From assembly GCF_026242055.1 (NCBI RefSeq), contig NZ_JAPJDL010000007.1, positions 62,001-126,000 of the forward strand: a DNA stretch of 64,000 nt, given 5' to 3'. The notes under the pieces were generated by a model that was given only the letters and a program-made list of their open reading frames with translations, searched no databases and was not told the DNA's origin. This document shows, in pieces, positions 12,102-22,459 of this stretch (positions are counted from its first letter, which is position 1; each line of letters begins with the position of its first letter). This DNA is from Lentzea sp. NEAU-D7 (GTDB taxonomy: Bacteria; Actinomycetota; Actinomycetes; Mycobacteriales; Pseudonocardiaceae). The translations under genes were made by a program, and so were the position numbers.

Positions 12102-12929
12102 CTAGCTGGCGAGATTGCGGCGCAGTGCCGCCAACCGGCCTGCGATGCTTCCGTCGATGATCTCGTCGCCGATCTTGATCGAGAGGCCACCGCCCAGAGA
12201 GGGGTCGACCTCCACGTGCAGCGCGATCGGGCGCGAGTAGATCGTGGTCAGCGTCGCGGTCAAGCGGTCGACCTGCTCCGCGGTCAGCGCCACGGCGGAC
12301 CGGACGTGCGCGACGGAACGCTGACGGCGCTTGGCCGCCAGGTCGGCGAGCTCGGAGAGCCCGTCCGCCACGCGCACTCCGCGCGGGTTGCGAACCAGCT
12401 GGTCCACCAGCGTCTTGGTGACCGGGCTGACCTTCCCCTCGATCAGGGAGTCGACCAGCGCGACCTTGCCGGCTGCGTCGCCGGCGGGGTCCGCCAGCAG
12501 CAGCTCGAGCTCGTTCGAACCAGCCACGATGCGGCCGAGCCGGAACAGCTCGTCCTCGGTCGAGTCCAGCTGGCCGTCGCGTTCGGCACGCACCAGCAGC
12601 GTGGTGCGGGCGAGCGACTCGACACCGTCCACGAGCTCGCGCGGGCTGGACCAGCGCGAGGTCACGACGGCGACCAGGATCTGCAGGGTCGCGTCGCTCA
12701 CCTTGCCGGCGAACAGGCCGCGAGCCAGCTGCTCACGACCGGCGGCCTCGGACGAGGCGTCGGCGAGCGCGCCGCGCAGCGAGCGCTGACCGACCAGCAG
12801 GTCGAGCACGGCGAAAAGCTCCTCGCCGAGCTTGGCGAGCTCGTCCGTCGACGTGGTGGCGTCGGCCAGCTCCAGCAGCCGCAGTTCCGCGGCTGCCAGA
12901 GCTTCACGACTAGCGGCATGCAACGTCAT
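12102..12929 (-). CDS. atpH: ATP synthase F1 delta subunit (OSCP)
   Basis: A 275-residue delta subunit, longer than the roughly 180 residues of E. coli, as is usual for actinobacteria. The conserved C-terminal OSCP signature is clear: [20 protein letters not shown] followed by [17 protein letters not shown]. The N-terminal helical bundle caps the alpha3beta3 ring and tethers it to the b stalk. It begins 9 nt after the atpF stop. Confidence 0.93.
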   Translation of the reverse strand: MTLHAASREALAAAELRLLELADATTSTDELAKLGEELFAVLDLLVGQRSLRGALADASSEAAGREQLARGLFAGKVSDATLQILVAVVTSRWSSPRELVDGVESLARTTLLVRAERDGQLDSTEDELFRLGRIVAGSNELELLLADPAGDAAGKVALVDSLIEGKVSPVTKTLVDQLVRNPRGVRVADGLSELADLAAKRRQRSVAHVRSAVALTAEQVDRLTATLTTIYSRPIALHVEVDPSLGGGLSIKIGDEIIDGSIAGRLAALRRNLAS

Positions 12930-12938
12930 CGGCAGCCT

Positions 12939-13487
12939 CTACTTGCTCGCGGGCGCCGCGACGGCGTCCAGCTCGTTGAGGAAGCGGTCGACGGTGCCAC
13001 GGCGGCGGGAGTCGTCCTCGAGGGACTCGCCCACGACCTTGCTCGCCAGCTCGACAGCGGTGCGGCCGAGGTCGGCACGCAGCTCCGCGACGATCTGGGC
13101 GCGCTGAGCGTCCAGCTGGTGCTGGCCCTGCGCGACGATGCGCGCGGACTCGGCCTGCGCCTGCTCGCGCATCTCCTCGACGATCTGCAGGCCCTCGGCC
13201 CGAGCGTCGTCGCGGATGCGCGCGGCCTCGGCGCGAGCCTCGGCCAGCTGCTCCTTGTACTGCTCGAGAGCACGCTGGGCTTCGGCCTGGGCCTGCTCAG
13301 CCTTCTCGATGCCACCCTCGATCTTGGCCGTCCGCTCCTCGTACAACGCCTCGAAGCGCGGTGAGACGAACTTCTTGATGACGAAGAGGAGGAGCAGGAA
13401 CGCGACGAGACCGAGGATGATCTCCGAGGTGTGCGGGAGGACCGGGTTGACCGGTCCCTCCGCCGCCAGGATGAGGGTGTCCATCAC
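12939..13487 (-). CDS. atpF: ATP synthase Fo b subunit
   Basis: A 182-residue peripheral stalk subunit: one membrane helix (about residues 22-42, [20 protein letters not shown]) followed by a long, charged Ala/Glu/Gln-rich coiled coil to about residue 150. It dimerises and connects membrane subunit a to delta. Start MMDT gives two adjacent ATGs (13487 and 13484); either may be used. Confidence 0.94.
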   Translation of the reverse strand: MMDTLILAAEGPVNPVLPHTSEIILGLVAFLLLLFVIKKFVSPRFEALYEERTAKIEGGIEKAEQAQAEAQRALEQYKEQLAEARAEAARIRDDARAEGLQIVEEMREQAQAESARIVAQGQHQLDAQRAQIVAELRADLGRTAVELASKVVGESLEDDSRRRGTVDRFLNELDAVAAPASK

Positions 13488-13515
13488 GGTTTCTCCTAAC
13501 GCGATCAGGATTCGG

Positions 13516-14602
<1,087 letters not shown>

Positions 14603-14751
14603 TGTGTTCCTTCCGGTTCTCCCGGCCGGCGTTCACTCCGCCGGGGGAATCGTCACGATCTGGACTTAACGTACCTTACGGTTCGCAAGCGACTACCAGA
14701 GGCACCCCTGCTATCGGGTGTCCCTGGTCTGCGCGGACCATATCAGCAGGT

Positions 14752-15198
14752 CTAGGCGCCTTCGGAGGCGGGCACGACCATCTGGCTACGGCTGCGCTTG
14801 GAGGCTCTGGCCTCCAGGAACGACGTGACGAGCACAGTCGCCACCAGGGTGATTCCCAGTGCCTTGGGTTCGAGCCAGGACTGGTTGCGAAGCAGGATCA
14901 CGGCGAGCAGCAACACGATCAGCTTGCCCATGAATCCACCGAGTGCGGCGACCATCACGAACATCGGATCGAGCGCCGCCGTCTTGCGCATCAACAACAA
15001 CGTGGCAAGGCTCGAACCGATGGCGATCGCACCACCGATCAATGATCCGAAGAGACCAGCGGTCCCCCAGATCACAGTTGACACGACGACGCCGAGGACA
15101 AACGTGCCGAGCGCGGCCCACGCGGCCTCGCGGAACATTTCCCCGGCGAGTCGCTGGACGGTCAGCTCGTGCGTGACGGCCTTGTCCGCGTCGCTCAT
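14752..15198 (-). CDS. AtpI-like accessory membrane protein
   Basis: A 148-residue protein from the ATG at 15198 (MSDADKAVTHELTVQRLAG). Four hydrophobic helices: about residues 27-48, 52-72, 82-102 and 112-130. The N-terminal half and the position just ahead of atpB match the poorly conserved AtpI/Rv1303-like protein of actinobacterial atp operons, thought to help c-ring assembly or Mg2+ handling. The long frame that continues upstream into wecA territory is a shadow. A 54-nt stretch past the start holds no other gene. Confidence 0.75.
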   Translation of the reverse strand: MSDADKAVTHELTVQRLAGEMFREAAWAALGTFVLGVVVSTVIWGTAGLFGSLIGGAIAIGSSLATLLLMRKTAALDPMFVMVAALGGFMGKLIVLLLAVILLRNQSWLEPKALGITLVATVLVTSFLEARASKRSRSQMVVPASEGA

Positions 15199-15323
15199 GT
15201 CCCGAAGTCTAGGAACCCGCATTCCAGCACCTGCGGGCAGCCCCTCGTTAACGGTGGTTAAGCGGCCCCAAACAAGATGGCGGACCAATTTCCCGTGTCT
15301 CGCGGGCGAACGGAGGTTTCCGT

Positions 15324-16481
15324 TCAGGACTTGCTGCGGGCGTCCCTGAGCCGGGGGATCACCGAGACCACGAACGTCACGATCAGCCCGATGACGAAGC
15401 ACGTGGCGACGATGATCGGGTCGAACAGCGTGAGCGCGACGGCACCGAACGCCAGGACACCGGCCCACAAGTAGATGAGCAGCACGGCGCGGCGCTGCGA
15501 GTGCCCGATCTCCAGCAGCCGGTGGTGCAGGTGCATCTTGTCCGGGGAGAACGGGCTCTCGCCGCGGCGCGTGCGGCGGATGATGGCCATCAGCAGGTCG
15601 AGCAGAGGCACGAACAGCACCGCGGCGACCACGATCAGCGGCGAGAGCAGACCGAGCAGGTCGGCCGCGCTGCCGGTGGCCTGGTTGATCTTGCCCGACG
15701 CGCTGGTGGTGGCGGCGGCGAGCATGAGGCCGATGAGCATCGAGCCCGAGTCGCCCATGAAGATGCGCGCGGGGTTGAAGTTGTGCGGCAGGAAGCCCAG
15801 GCACGCCCCCGCCAGCACAGCGGCGATCAGGGCGGGCGGGTAGGCCTCGACGGCACCCTGGCGCTCGACGAGCAGACCGATGGAGAACGCGGCCGTCGCC
15901 GCGGCGGCGATGAGGCCGATGCCGGCGGCGAGCCCGTCGAGCCCGTCGACGAAGTTCATCGCGTTGATCATGGTGACCGCGAGCAGCACGGTCAGCAGAG
16001 CGCCCTGGTTCTGGTCGAGGGAGATCGTCGCGCCGCCGTCCCACGGCACCCACGCGATCATCCACTGCAGACCGAACAGCACGAGGATGCCCGCGGCCGT
16101 GACCTGGCCGGCGAGCTTGGTGAGCGAGTCGAGCTCGAACCTGTCGTCGATAGCGCCCACGAGCACGATGACGCCGCCCGCGACGATGACGCCCCACGGG
16201 TCGTTGGAGAAGTCGAACGCGGCCCGCAGCACCGGCAGCTGGTGCGCCACGAACATGCCGGCCAGCACACCGCCGTAGATGGCGACACCACCCATGCGCG
16301 GCATCGGCTGCACGTGCACGTCACGCTGCCGCGGGTACGCCACCGCCCCGAGCCGGAACGCCATCGCGCGCACCAGGCCGACGAGCAGGAACGTCACGAC
16401 GGCAGCGATCAACGCGACGAGCAGGTACTCGCGCACGGGAAGGATGAACGAGGATGCGGGCCCCACGGGCCTACCAATCAA
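15324..16481 (-). CDS. wecA: WecA-like polyprenyl-phosphate GlcNAc-1-phosphate transferase
   Basis: A 385-residue membrane enzyme of the MraY/WecA superfamily with about eleven helices. Diagnostic loops are present: GAIDDRFELDSLTKLAGQ (DDxxD-type), NAMNFVDGLDGLAAG, the metal-binding FMGDSGSM and the C-terminal HLHHRLLEIGHS that marks the WecA branch. Members move GlcNAc-1-phosphate from UDP-GlcNAc to decaprenyl phosphate, starting linker-unit synthesis for arabinogalactan-type walls. It sits between tsaC and the AtpI-like gene, as rfe does in mycobacteria. Confidence 0.9.
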   Translation of the reverse strand: MIGRPVGPASSFILPVREYLLVALIAAVVTFLLVGLVRAMAFRLGAVAYPRQRDVHVQPMPRMGGVAIYGGVLAGMFVAHQLPVLRAAFDFSNDPWGVIVAGGVIVLVGAIDDRFELDSLTKLAGQVTAAGILVLFGLQWMIAWVPWDGGATISLDQNQGALLTVLLAVTMINAMNFVDGLDGLAAGIGLIAAAATAAFSIGLLVERQGAVEAYPPALIAAVLAGACLGFLPHNFNPARIFMGDSGSMLIGLMLAAATTSASGKINQATGSAADLLGLLSPLIVVAAVLFVPLLDLLMAIIRRTRRGESPFSPDKMHLHHRLLEIGHSQRRAVLLIYLWAGVLAFGAVALTLFDPIIVATCFVIGLIVTFVVSVIPRLRDARSKS

Positions 16482-16547
16482 TCGGGGGTGTTCGGGGTGG
16501 TCGCCACGGTACCCGCGGCGACCATGATCAATTCTGGCAGCCGCCGG

Positions 16548-17198
16548 CTACCGCGCGACCTCGACCTCGATACCGAGCACCTCGTTGACGTCTTCCTTGC
16601 TGACCGCACCCTCGCGCAGGATCAGCGCGTCGGGCCTGGTGAGGTCGACGATGGTGGAGGCGATGTTCTCGCCGCTGAGCCCACCGTCGAGGTACACGGG
16701 CACGGCGTCGCCGAGCTGGTCACGAGCCTCCTGCGCACTGGACGCGGGCGCGTGCCCGGTCTTGTTGGCGCTGGACACGGCCATCGGACCGACGTCGCGC
16801 AACAACTCGAGGGCGACAGGGTGCAAAGGCATGCGCAACATGACGGTGCCGCGCGTCTGCCCCAGATCCCACGCCAGGCTGGGCGCGTGCGGCAGCACGA
16901 TGCTGAGCCCACCGGGCCAGAAGGCCTCGATGAGGGCCCGCGCCTGCCGCGGCACGCTGAGAACCAGCCCGTCGATGGTGGTCCAGGACCCGACCAGCAC
17001 GGGCACGGGCATGTCGGGCCCACGCCCCTTGGCGTCGAGAAGACTCCGGACGGCTTCCGCGTCGAACGCGTCGCAGCCGATCCCGTAGACGGTGTCGGTG
17101 GGCAGGACGACAAGGCGCCCGCTCCGCACCGCGCCGGCGGCGGCGGCAAGCCCCGCCGCGCGATTGCCCGGTTCGCTGCAGTCGTAGACCGTGCTCAC
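16548..17198 (-). CDS. tsaC: L-threonylcarbamoyladenylate synthase (TsaC/Sua5 family)
   Basis: A 216-residue YrdC-domain enzyme. Visible marks: LVVLPTDTVYGIGCDAFD near the N-terminus, the PGGLSIVLP strand and PMAVSSANKTG. It makes threonylcarbamoyl-AMP from threonine, bicarbonate and ATP for the t6A37 modification of ANN-decoding tRNAs. It lacks the extra Sua5 C-terminal domain. It is normally adjacent to prmC; here the two are separated by the 8 kb plus-strand insertion. Confidence 0.9.
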   Translation of the reverse strand: MSTVYDCSEPGNRAAGLAAAAGAVRSGRLVVLPTDTVYGIGCDAFDAEAVRSLLDAKGRGPDMPVPVLVGSWTTIDGLVLSVPRQARALIEAFWPGGLSIVLPHAPSLAWDLGQTRGTVMLRMPLHPVALELLRDVGPMAVSSANKTGHAPASSAQEARDQLGDAVPVYLDGGLSGENIASTIVDLTRPDALILREGAVSKEDVNEVLGIEVEVAR

Positions 17199-17465
17199 CT
17201 CGGTGAGCCTAGCCAGCCTCCACGGCCGGGTGACGCAAGGCCTGTCCTATCCCTCTCCCCCGCGGGCCGGACCGGACACTCTCCGAGATCTCGTTCGCGG
17301 TCCCGTACGTGCGGCCCGGTTCTCACTTCGCGCGTCTGCGACCGCTCTGACCAGGTGAAGTTCCGGCCCGAACAGGCTGAGTAGTTCAACGCATCCCCCA
17401 AACGGCCGCACAACTGTATGGTCATGAGTCGACCACGGAGCGCAATGGGGGAGGGTCGAGCTTCT

Positions 17466-17903
17466 GTGTCCGAGGAAGCAACGTCATGGGGGAAGCGCGG
17501 CAGTTTCCTGCCGAAGCAGAACGTGCAGGCCGTGCTCGGCACCGGTGTCGCGGACATCGCGGCTGCGAGCAAGGCGGTGGCGTCGGCCACCGGATCCGGA
17601 AGCTTCTCCGTCGATCCGGCCGTCGTCGACAGCATGGTGAGGAAGCTGCGCGAGATGAAGGACGCGCTGGCCGAGGTCTTCGACGCGAAGCGCGAACTCA
17701 CGGCCGACACCAAGCTCGGCGGCGGCTACGCGCAGACGATGAGCCAGCTCAACAAGCAGTTCGGCGAACACGCCACGCAGCAGCTGGTCGACATCACCAA
17801 GGTCATTCAGTCGCTCATCGAACAGGTGGAGAAGAGTCGGGCCTCCTACCAAAATATCGATCAATCGCACGCCGACTCCCTCAAGAAGCTGAACGGGAAG
17901 TAA
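17466..17903 (+). CDS. Small helical protein with a type VII secretion export motif
   Basis: A 145-residue, mostly helical protein. I place the start at the GTG at 17466, about 10 nt past GGGGGAGGG; the frame is open to 17418 but that part is unlikely. No WXG motif is visible in the expected turn, but the C-terminal helix carries Y-Q-N-I-D, a match to the YxxxD/E export signal of type VII (ESX) substrates. It opens a run of eight plus-strand genes with tight or overlapping junctions; its TAA shares one base with the next ATG. The family was not recognised. Confidence 0.75.
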   Translation: MSEEATSWGKRGSFLPKQNVQAVLGTGVADIAAASKAVASATGSGSFSVDPAVVDSMVRKLREMKDALAEVFDAKRELTADTKLGGGYAQTMSQLNKQFGEHATQQLVDITKVIQSLIEQVEKSRASYQNIDQSHADSLKKLNGK

Positions 17904-18436
17904 TGAAGCGAACCTTGATCGCCGCCGCCATCGGTCTCACGGCGTTGTCCGCCGGGTGCACCGGTACGACGGGCACCCCGCAGCCAGGGCCGAGCGGCGG
18001 AGAGACTCCTACGACCACCTCCGGGGCAGTGTCCGGACTCGCGTCCGTCAAGCCTTGCGACCTCCTCAGCGAGGCTGAGGCGAAGGGGTTCGGACTCGAA
18101 TACCCCGGAGAAGCGAAGAAGCTCGGGTCCGCCGACAACTGCCGCTGGAAGGTCAGCGGCGACGGCGGTGTGAGCGTCAGCGTTCGTCCCGATGCCGGCG
18201 TCAAGGACCTGAACACCAAGGGTGACAAGGACGTCGAGACGAAGATCGGCAAGTTCGACGCGATCCGTTCCGAGGGGTTCGAGGGCGCGAAGAGCACGTG
18301 CGCCATCTGGATTTCCGTCACCGACAGCTCGACCGTTTCGGTGATCGGGACGGTGGACCTGGCACGTGAAGACACGGCCGCAGCATGCGACCGTGCCGAA
18401 AAGGCCGCAGAGAAGGTCGCGGCGAAGCTGCCGTAA
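17903..18436 (+). CDS. DUF3558-type lipoprotein
   Basis: A 177-residue lipoprotein: basic N-terminus, hydrophobic stretch and lipobox ALSAGC (acylated Cys at about residue 20), then a Thr/Pro/Gly-rich linker and a folded domain beginning SVKPCDLLSEAEA with a second Cys pair (DNCRW ... STCAIW). This pattern fits the DUF3558 family common in Actinobacteria next to EspG/WXG genes. Expected at the outer face of the membrane; function unknown. Confidence 0.8.
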   Translation: MKRTLIAAAIGLTALSAGCTGTTGTPQPGPSGGETPTTTSGAVSGLASVKPCDLLSEAEAKGFGLEYPGEAKKLGSADNCRWKVSGDGGVSVSVRPDAGVKDLNTKGDKDVETKIGKFDAIRSEGFEGAKSTCAIWISVTDSSTVSVIGTVDLAREDTAAACDRAEKAAEKVAAKLP

Positions 18437-18458
18437 CGCCATCCAAGGGGGAAATCTC

Positions 18459-19712
18459 ATGGCGCCCGTCAAGCCCGTCGTCCAACCGTCGACGGAGAAC
18501 TATCCGGCCCAGGAACACGACCACATGCAGGGCCTGGTCAACCAGAACTACGACCCGAACGCCGCGACGGGCGTCATCGACGTCTGGGTTCAGTTCGGCA
18601 CGAAGTTCCGCGAGCTCGCCCACGACTTCAACAAGATCGTCAACGAGTCCCAGAGCGGCTGGAACGGCAATGCCGCCGAGGCGGTCCGGGCCGCGCTGAC
18701 GAAGGTCAGCACGTTCGCGCACGACACGGGCTCGGCGTTCCACGCCACGGCCGGGGCCATCGCGACGCAGCGGGACGCGGCGGTGCAGGCGCACCACAGC
18801 ATGCCGAAGCCCGTCGACTACAACCCGTTGCAGATCGCGGGCAAGTGGGGTGCGGCCGCGGTCATCGCTCCGCCGGCGATGATCGGTGGCGCCATCGAGA
18901 TGTACACCACGCACAACGAAAAGGTCGAGGCCAAGCAGGAAGCCGTGCGCGTCATGCAGCAGCGTGACACCACGATGATGTCCGCGGCGCAGTCGATGCC
19001 CGCCATGGACGTGATCCCTGAGGTCACCAGGGACCAGGGCGTCACGCAGACGAGCAGCACCACGCACTCCCAGAGCCTGAGCAACTCCAGCACGTTCCAG
19101 CCTCGTTCCACCAGCACGGGCATGCCGGGCATCCCGTCGCCGAACGCCGGCAACAACAACACGACGAACCCCGCGTGGGTCGCGCCCGGACTCACCCAGC
19201 CGGGCAACCCGAACAACCCGCCCGGCGGCGGCCAGAACCGGCCCCCGGTCGGTCCTCCAGGAGCACTCCCGCCGGGAATGCTCCCGCCCGGCGTGCGACC
19301 GCCCGGCGGCGGCGTGAACGGCAGGCCCGGCGGCGGTGGACCAGGTGGTCCTGGCGGTGGCCGCGGCGGCGGTCCCGGTGGCCCCGGCGGTGGCGGTGCG
19401 GGTGGCCGCGGCATGGGTCCCGGCGGCATGGCCGGTGTGGGCGGCTCAGGTCGTGGCATGGGCAGCTTCGGTCCCGCCACCCCTGGTGGCAGCGCCGGCG
19501 TCGCGGGTGGTCCGGGTGGCGCCGCGGGTGCCGGCGGTGCTGGTGCCGCGGGCCGTGGCGGCGCCGCCGGTGCGGGTGGCATGGGTGCCGGAGGTGGCGC
19601 CGGTGCCGGGAGTGGCGAGGAGGACAAGGAGCACAAGTCCAACTACCTCATCCCCACCGACGAGTTCTTCGACGACGATCGCATGGTCGCGCCGCCGGTG
19701 ATCGGCGGATGA
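18459..19712 (+). CDS. WXG/PPE-like secretion substrate with long Gly/Pro-rich tail
   Basis: A 417-residue protein from the ATG at 18459 behind AAGGGGGAAA. Residues 1-180 are helical and carry the W-x-G turn (ESQSGWNGNAAEAVRAAL, about residue 68); one short hydrophobic stretch lies near 128-145. A PN-rich linker follows, then about 150 residues of nearly pure Gly/Pro/Ala/Arg (repeats such as GGPGGPGGG). The last 25 residues return to a defined acidic tail ending MVAPPVIGG. The neighbouring EspG suggests it is the chaperoned substrate. The TGA overlaps the espG ATG. Confidence 0.8.
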   Translation: MAPVKPVVQPSTENYPAQEHDHMQGLVNQNYDPNAATGVIDVWVQFGTKFRELAHDFNKIVNESQSGWNGNAAEAVRAALTKVSTFAHDTGSAFHATAGAIATQRDAAVQAHHSMPKPVDYNPLQIAGKWGAAAVIAPPAMIGGAIEMYTTHNEKVEAKQEAVRVMQQRDTTMMSAAQSMPAMDVIPEVTRDQGVTQTSSTTHSQSLSNSSTFQPRSTSTGMPGIPSPNAGNNNTTNPAWVAPGLTQPGNPNNPPGGGQNRPPVGPPGALPPGMLPPGVRPPGGGVNGRPGGGGPGGPGGGRGGGPGGPGGGGAGGRGMGPGGMAGVGGSGRGMGSFGPATPGGSAGVAGGPGGAAGAGGAGAAGRGGAAGAGGMGAGGGAGAGSGEEDKEHKSNYLIPTDEFFDDDRMVAPPVIGG

Positions 19713-20461
19713 GGCAGATCGCGCAGCTCTCCCTGCCCGCGTTCGAGGTCCTCTGGGAGGACCTGCGGGCGGGGAGCATCCCGTACCCGTTCGACATCAG
19801 CCAGCACGGCGAGACGCTCGACGAGCGCGCCCGCATCAAGGCCGCCGTGCACGCCGATCTCGAACGCCGGAACCTGGCACGGCGGGGCAGGCCGGAGCCC
19901 GACCTCGAGGACGCGCTGAACCTGTTGGCGCGCCCCGAACTCCGCGTGATCGCGCTCTGCATCCCGGACATGACCCAGCAGAAGCTCGTTCGCGCCAGCG
20001 TGGTGGCGCGCGGCGGCTACGCGGTGCTGGTGGTCCAGGAGGACACGGGCGTCACGCTGAGCCTGGTGCAGCCCAACGAGATCGCCACCTGCCTCGCGAA
20101 CGCCATGCCGCACGGCAGGCCGGGGCCGGGCAAGCTCGTGACGGTGCCGGCCCAGGCCTTCGAAAGCCTTCCGCAGCAACAAGAGGGCTTCCGGCAGTCG
20201 GTCCGCACGGCGGAGAGCGACGAGGTCCGCATCGCCAAGCAGATGCTGACCGGCCCGGCCATCGGCAACGGACACTTCCTGGTGCAGATGGGACAGGGCC
20301 GCACCACCCGCGACTTCCCGCCCGTCACGTGGGTCGACACCAGCCAGGGGCGCTACGCCAACGTCGAGACCCGCAAAGGCTGGTTCACGATCAGCCCCGC
20401 CGACAACATGGGACTGGCACGACACCTCGGACAGGTGCTGGCGATGACGAGCGAGCGATGA
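19709..20461 (+). CDS. espG: EspG-family ESX secretion chaperone
   Basis: A 250-residue protein matching the EspG family in size and layout: N-terminal LSLPAFEVLWEDL, central beta strands (LRVIALCI, YAVLVVQEDTGVTLSLV) and the C-terminal GWFTISPADN(M)GLARHLGQVL. EspG proteins bind PE/PPE-type substrates in the cytosol and hand them to the type VII secretion machinery. It overlaps the upstream substrate gene and the downstream YbaB gene by 4 nt each. No EccB/C/D/E core gene is in the window, so secretion must use a machine encoded elsewhere. Confidence 0.85.
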   Translation: MRQIAQLSLPAFEVLWEDLRAGSIPYPFDISQHGETLDERARIKAAVHADLERRNLARRGRPEPDLEDALNLLARPELRVIALCIPDMTQQKLVRASVVARGGYAVLVVQEDTGVTLSLVQPNEIATCLANAMPHGRPGPGKLVTVPAQAFESLPQQQEGFRQSVRTAESDEVRIAKQMLTGPAIGNGHFLVQMGQGRTTRDFPPVTWVDTSQGRYANVETRKGWFTISPADNMGLARHLGQVLAMTSER

Positions 20462-20937
20462 ACCCCGAACAGATGATCGCGGACCTGGAGTCAAGGGCGC
20501 AGCAGCTCCAGCAGCGCTCCCAGCAGATGCAGGAGCAGATCCAGCAGGCCAGCAGCACCGTCACCTCCCCCAACGAGGCGGTGACGGTTCAGGTCGCTCC
20601 GAACGGCGCGTTGCAGCACATCGAGTTCTCGCCCGTCGCGATGCGACTGACGCACGTGCAGCTGAGCCAGCTCGTGATGCAGACCGTGCAGAAGGCCCAG
20701 ATCCAGGCCGCCGAGCAGGTCGCGTCCATTGTGGAGCCTGAGTTCGGCGGCACCGAGGCGATGGATTTCCTGCGCAGCTTCATCCCGCAGCAGGAGGAAG
20801 AAGAAGCGCCGCCACCGCCCGCGGAGGGTCAGGTCATGCGCGAGGTCTCGTGGAACGAGCCCGCGCCGAAGCTGCAGCCGAGGCCACAGCGCCCGCCGGA
20901 GGATGACGAGGACGGATTCGGGAGCGTGCTCCGATGA
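20458..20937 (+). CDS. YbaB/EbfC-family protein of an ESX cluster
   Basis: A 159-residue protein with an N-terminal Gln-rich coiled coil (ESRAQQLQQRSQQMQEQIQQ) followed by the YbaB core (VTVQVAPNGALQHIEFSP, then VMQTVQKAQIQAAEQV) and an acidic Pro-rich tail. YbaB proteins are small DNA-binding dimers; copies in actinobacterial WXG/EspG clusters are common but their role there is unknown. Start and stop both overlap neighbours (ATGA). Confidence 0.82.
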   Translation: MNPEQMIADLESRAQQLQQRSQQMQEQIQQASSTVTSPNEAVTVQVAPNGALQHIEFSPVAMRLTHVQLSQLVMQTVQKAQIQAAEQVASIVEPEFGGTEAMDFLRSFIPQQEEEEAPPPPAEGQVMREVSWNEPAPKLQPRPQRPPEDDEDGFGSVLR

Positions 20938-21242
20938 CCGGCCCGGGATTCGGCGTTGACCCGGTCGAACTGCTCAAGTTCGCGAAGGGCCAGCGAACGC
21001 GGGAAGACGCACTGGACGCCGTCGGCAGTAAGGCGGCCGCGGTCGACCTGGGCGGCGACACGTTCGGCCAGTTGCTGTCCTTCTTCGCTGCGAACGCGCA
21101 GGAGTGGGCGCAGGGCACCACCGCCGCGATCAGGGAACTCGCCACTGCTGTCGGCAAAGCCTCCGAAGACACCGTGGCAACAGCCGAGACCTACGAGTCC
21201 CATGAAGACGCGAACCGCGACAGGTTCGGAGGCCCTCGATGA
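20934..21242 (+). CDS. EspC-like ESX secretion-associated protein
   Basis: A 102-residue helical hairpin like the EspC/ESX-associated group: GVDPVELLKFAKGQRTRED, a central DTFGQLLSFFAANAQEW and a C-terminal helix carrying Y-E-S-H-E, a YxxxE export signal, followed by DANRDRFGG. Such proteins are secreted or act as secretion partners. It overlaps both neighbours by 4 nt. Confidence 0.78.
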   Translation: MTGPGFGVDPVELLKFAKGQRTREDALDAVGSKAAAVDLGGDTFGQLLSFFAANAQEWAQGTTAAIRELATAVGKASEDTVATAETYESHEDANRDRFGGPR

Positions 21243-22459
21243 GCTGGACCGGCTTCGGCGATGGAGCCTTGCACACCGACAACTACGCGGGCGCAGGCCC
21301 TGTCGAGTCGTTGGCTCAGACCATCGACTCGGCAATGCGCCTCGGAGAAGGGGACGTCGCCGAGTTCGGCATGAACGCGGCCGCGCTCGGCCTCGACGTG
21401 CTGGGCGCCGTCATGGATCCGGTGGGCGCGCTCGCCACCGCTGGCATCGGCTGGCTGATCGAACATCTCAGCTTTCTGCGCGAACCGCTCGACTGGTTGG
21501 CCGGCAACGGCGACAAGATCAAGGCTGCTGTCACCACGTGGAACCAGGTCGCGGACGATCTCCACAACATCAGTGAGCAACAGGACAGGGCCGTTAAGAG
21601 CGAGCTCCCGTGCTGGGAGCAGGGCACCGCGGCCGAGCGGTTCCGGCAGAGCCAGGGCGAACTGGCCGCCGAGATCGCGATGGTGTCGAAGATGAGCACC
21701 TACGTCGCATCCGAGGTGGCCACCGCAGGCACCATCACGGCGGCGATCCGCGGCATGATCCGCGATCTCATCGCGCTGTTCATCTGGGAAGTCATCCGCA
21801 ACGCGGTCATCGCGCTCGCGTCGTCGGTGGTGTCGCTGGGCAGCTCGATCGCAGCGTTCTCGGCATGGGCCGTGGGGCGCGGAGCGATGGTGCTCGGCAA
21901 GATCACGCAACAGCTGGCCAAGCTGGTCAAGCTGGTCATGCGCATCATGAACCGCGTGAAGGGCCTCTTCGGACAACTGGGCGACGCTCTGAAGCGCCTC
22001 GGCAGGTTCGGCAATGGCGGCGGCACGAGCGCGCCGCGCACTCCGTCGCCCCGGGGAGACGGTCTCGCGGATGCGGGCAAGCGGCTGGAGGACTGGGGCA
22101 GCACTCGCCCCTCGCTCAGCGATGCCGGTGACAAGCTCAAGCAGGCAGGTCGCGAGTTCAAGGACGGCTACGGAGACGCGGGCAACGTCTGGAAGAACAA
22201 GTACGAGGAACCGTGGAGCAACAGGGAGCACGTCAAGAGGGTTTCCGAGAAATCCCAGGACGCGGTCGGGGCTTACACACCCTATAAGCCGCGCACGCGC
22301 CCAGACGGCACGGTGACGCCGCACTCGATGCCCAACATCGAGAACGGCGGCTGGGTCGCCAAAGCTACGGCAGACCATCTCCGTGAGTGGGCGAAGTACG
22401 ACGAGTTGGAGAGCCAGGGCCGAACGTTCCCGAGACAGCAAGGATCGTTGGACGAGTGA
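21239..22459 (+). CDS. Large candidate type VII secretion effector
   Basis: A 406-residue protein. The N-terminal 230 residues are helical, with a W-E-x-G-T turn (about residue 126) resembling long WXG/LXG-type domains, and a hydrophobic central part (about residues 160-225, IAALFIW-like helices). The C-terminal 150 residues are charged and compact (DAGKRLEDWGSTRPSLSDAG, then SNREHVKRVSEKSQDAVG), where a polymorphic toxin domain would sit, but I recognise no toxin family. The stop overlaps a small membrane-protein gene as GTGA, the arrangement expected for an effector with an immunity protein. That role is inference. Confidence 0.65.
   Translation: MSWTGFGDGALHTDNYAGAGPVESLAQTIDSAMRLGEGDVAEFGMNAAALGLDVLGAVMDPVGALATAGIGWLIEHLSFLREPLDWLAGNGDKIKAAVTTWNQVADDLHNISEQQDRAVKSELPCWEQGTAAERFRQSQGELAAEIAMVSKMSTYVASEVATAGTITAAIRGMIRDLIALFIWEVIRNAVIALASSVVSLGSSIAAFSAWAVGRGAMVLGKITQQLAKLVKLVMRIMNRVKGLFGQLGDALKRLGRFGNGGGTSAPRTPSPRGDGLADAGKRLEDWGSTRPSLSDAGDKLKQAGREFKDGYGDAGNVWKNKYEEPWSNREHVKRVSEKSQDAVGAYTPYKPRTRPDGTVTPHSMPNIENGGWVAKATADHLREWAKYDELESQGRTFPRQQGSLDE

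Noticed and set aside
14752-16197. A fused 481-codon frame covering the AtpI-like gene and part of wecA.
   Set aside because: The upstream part is out of frame with the real wecA product and low complexity; the gene starts at 15198.
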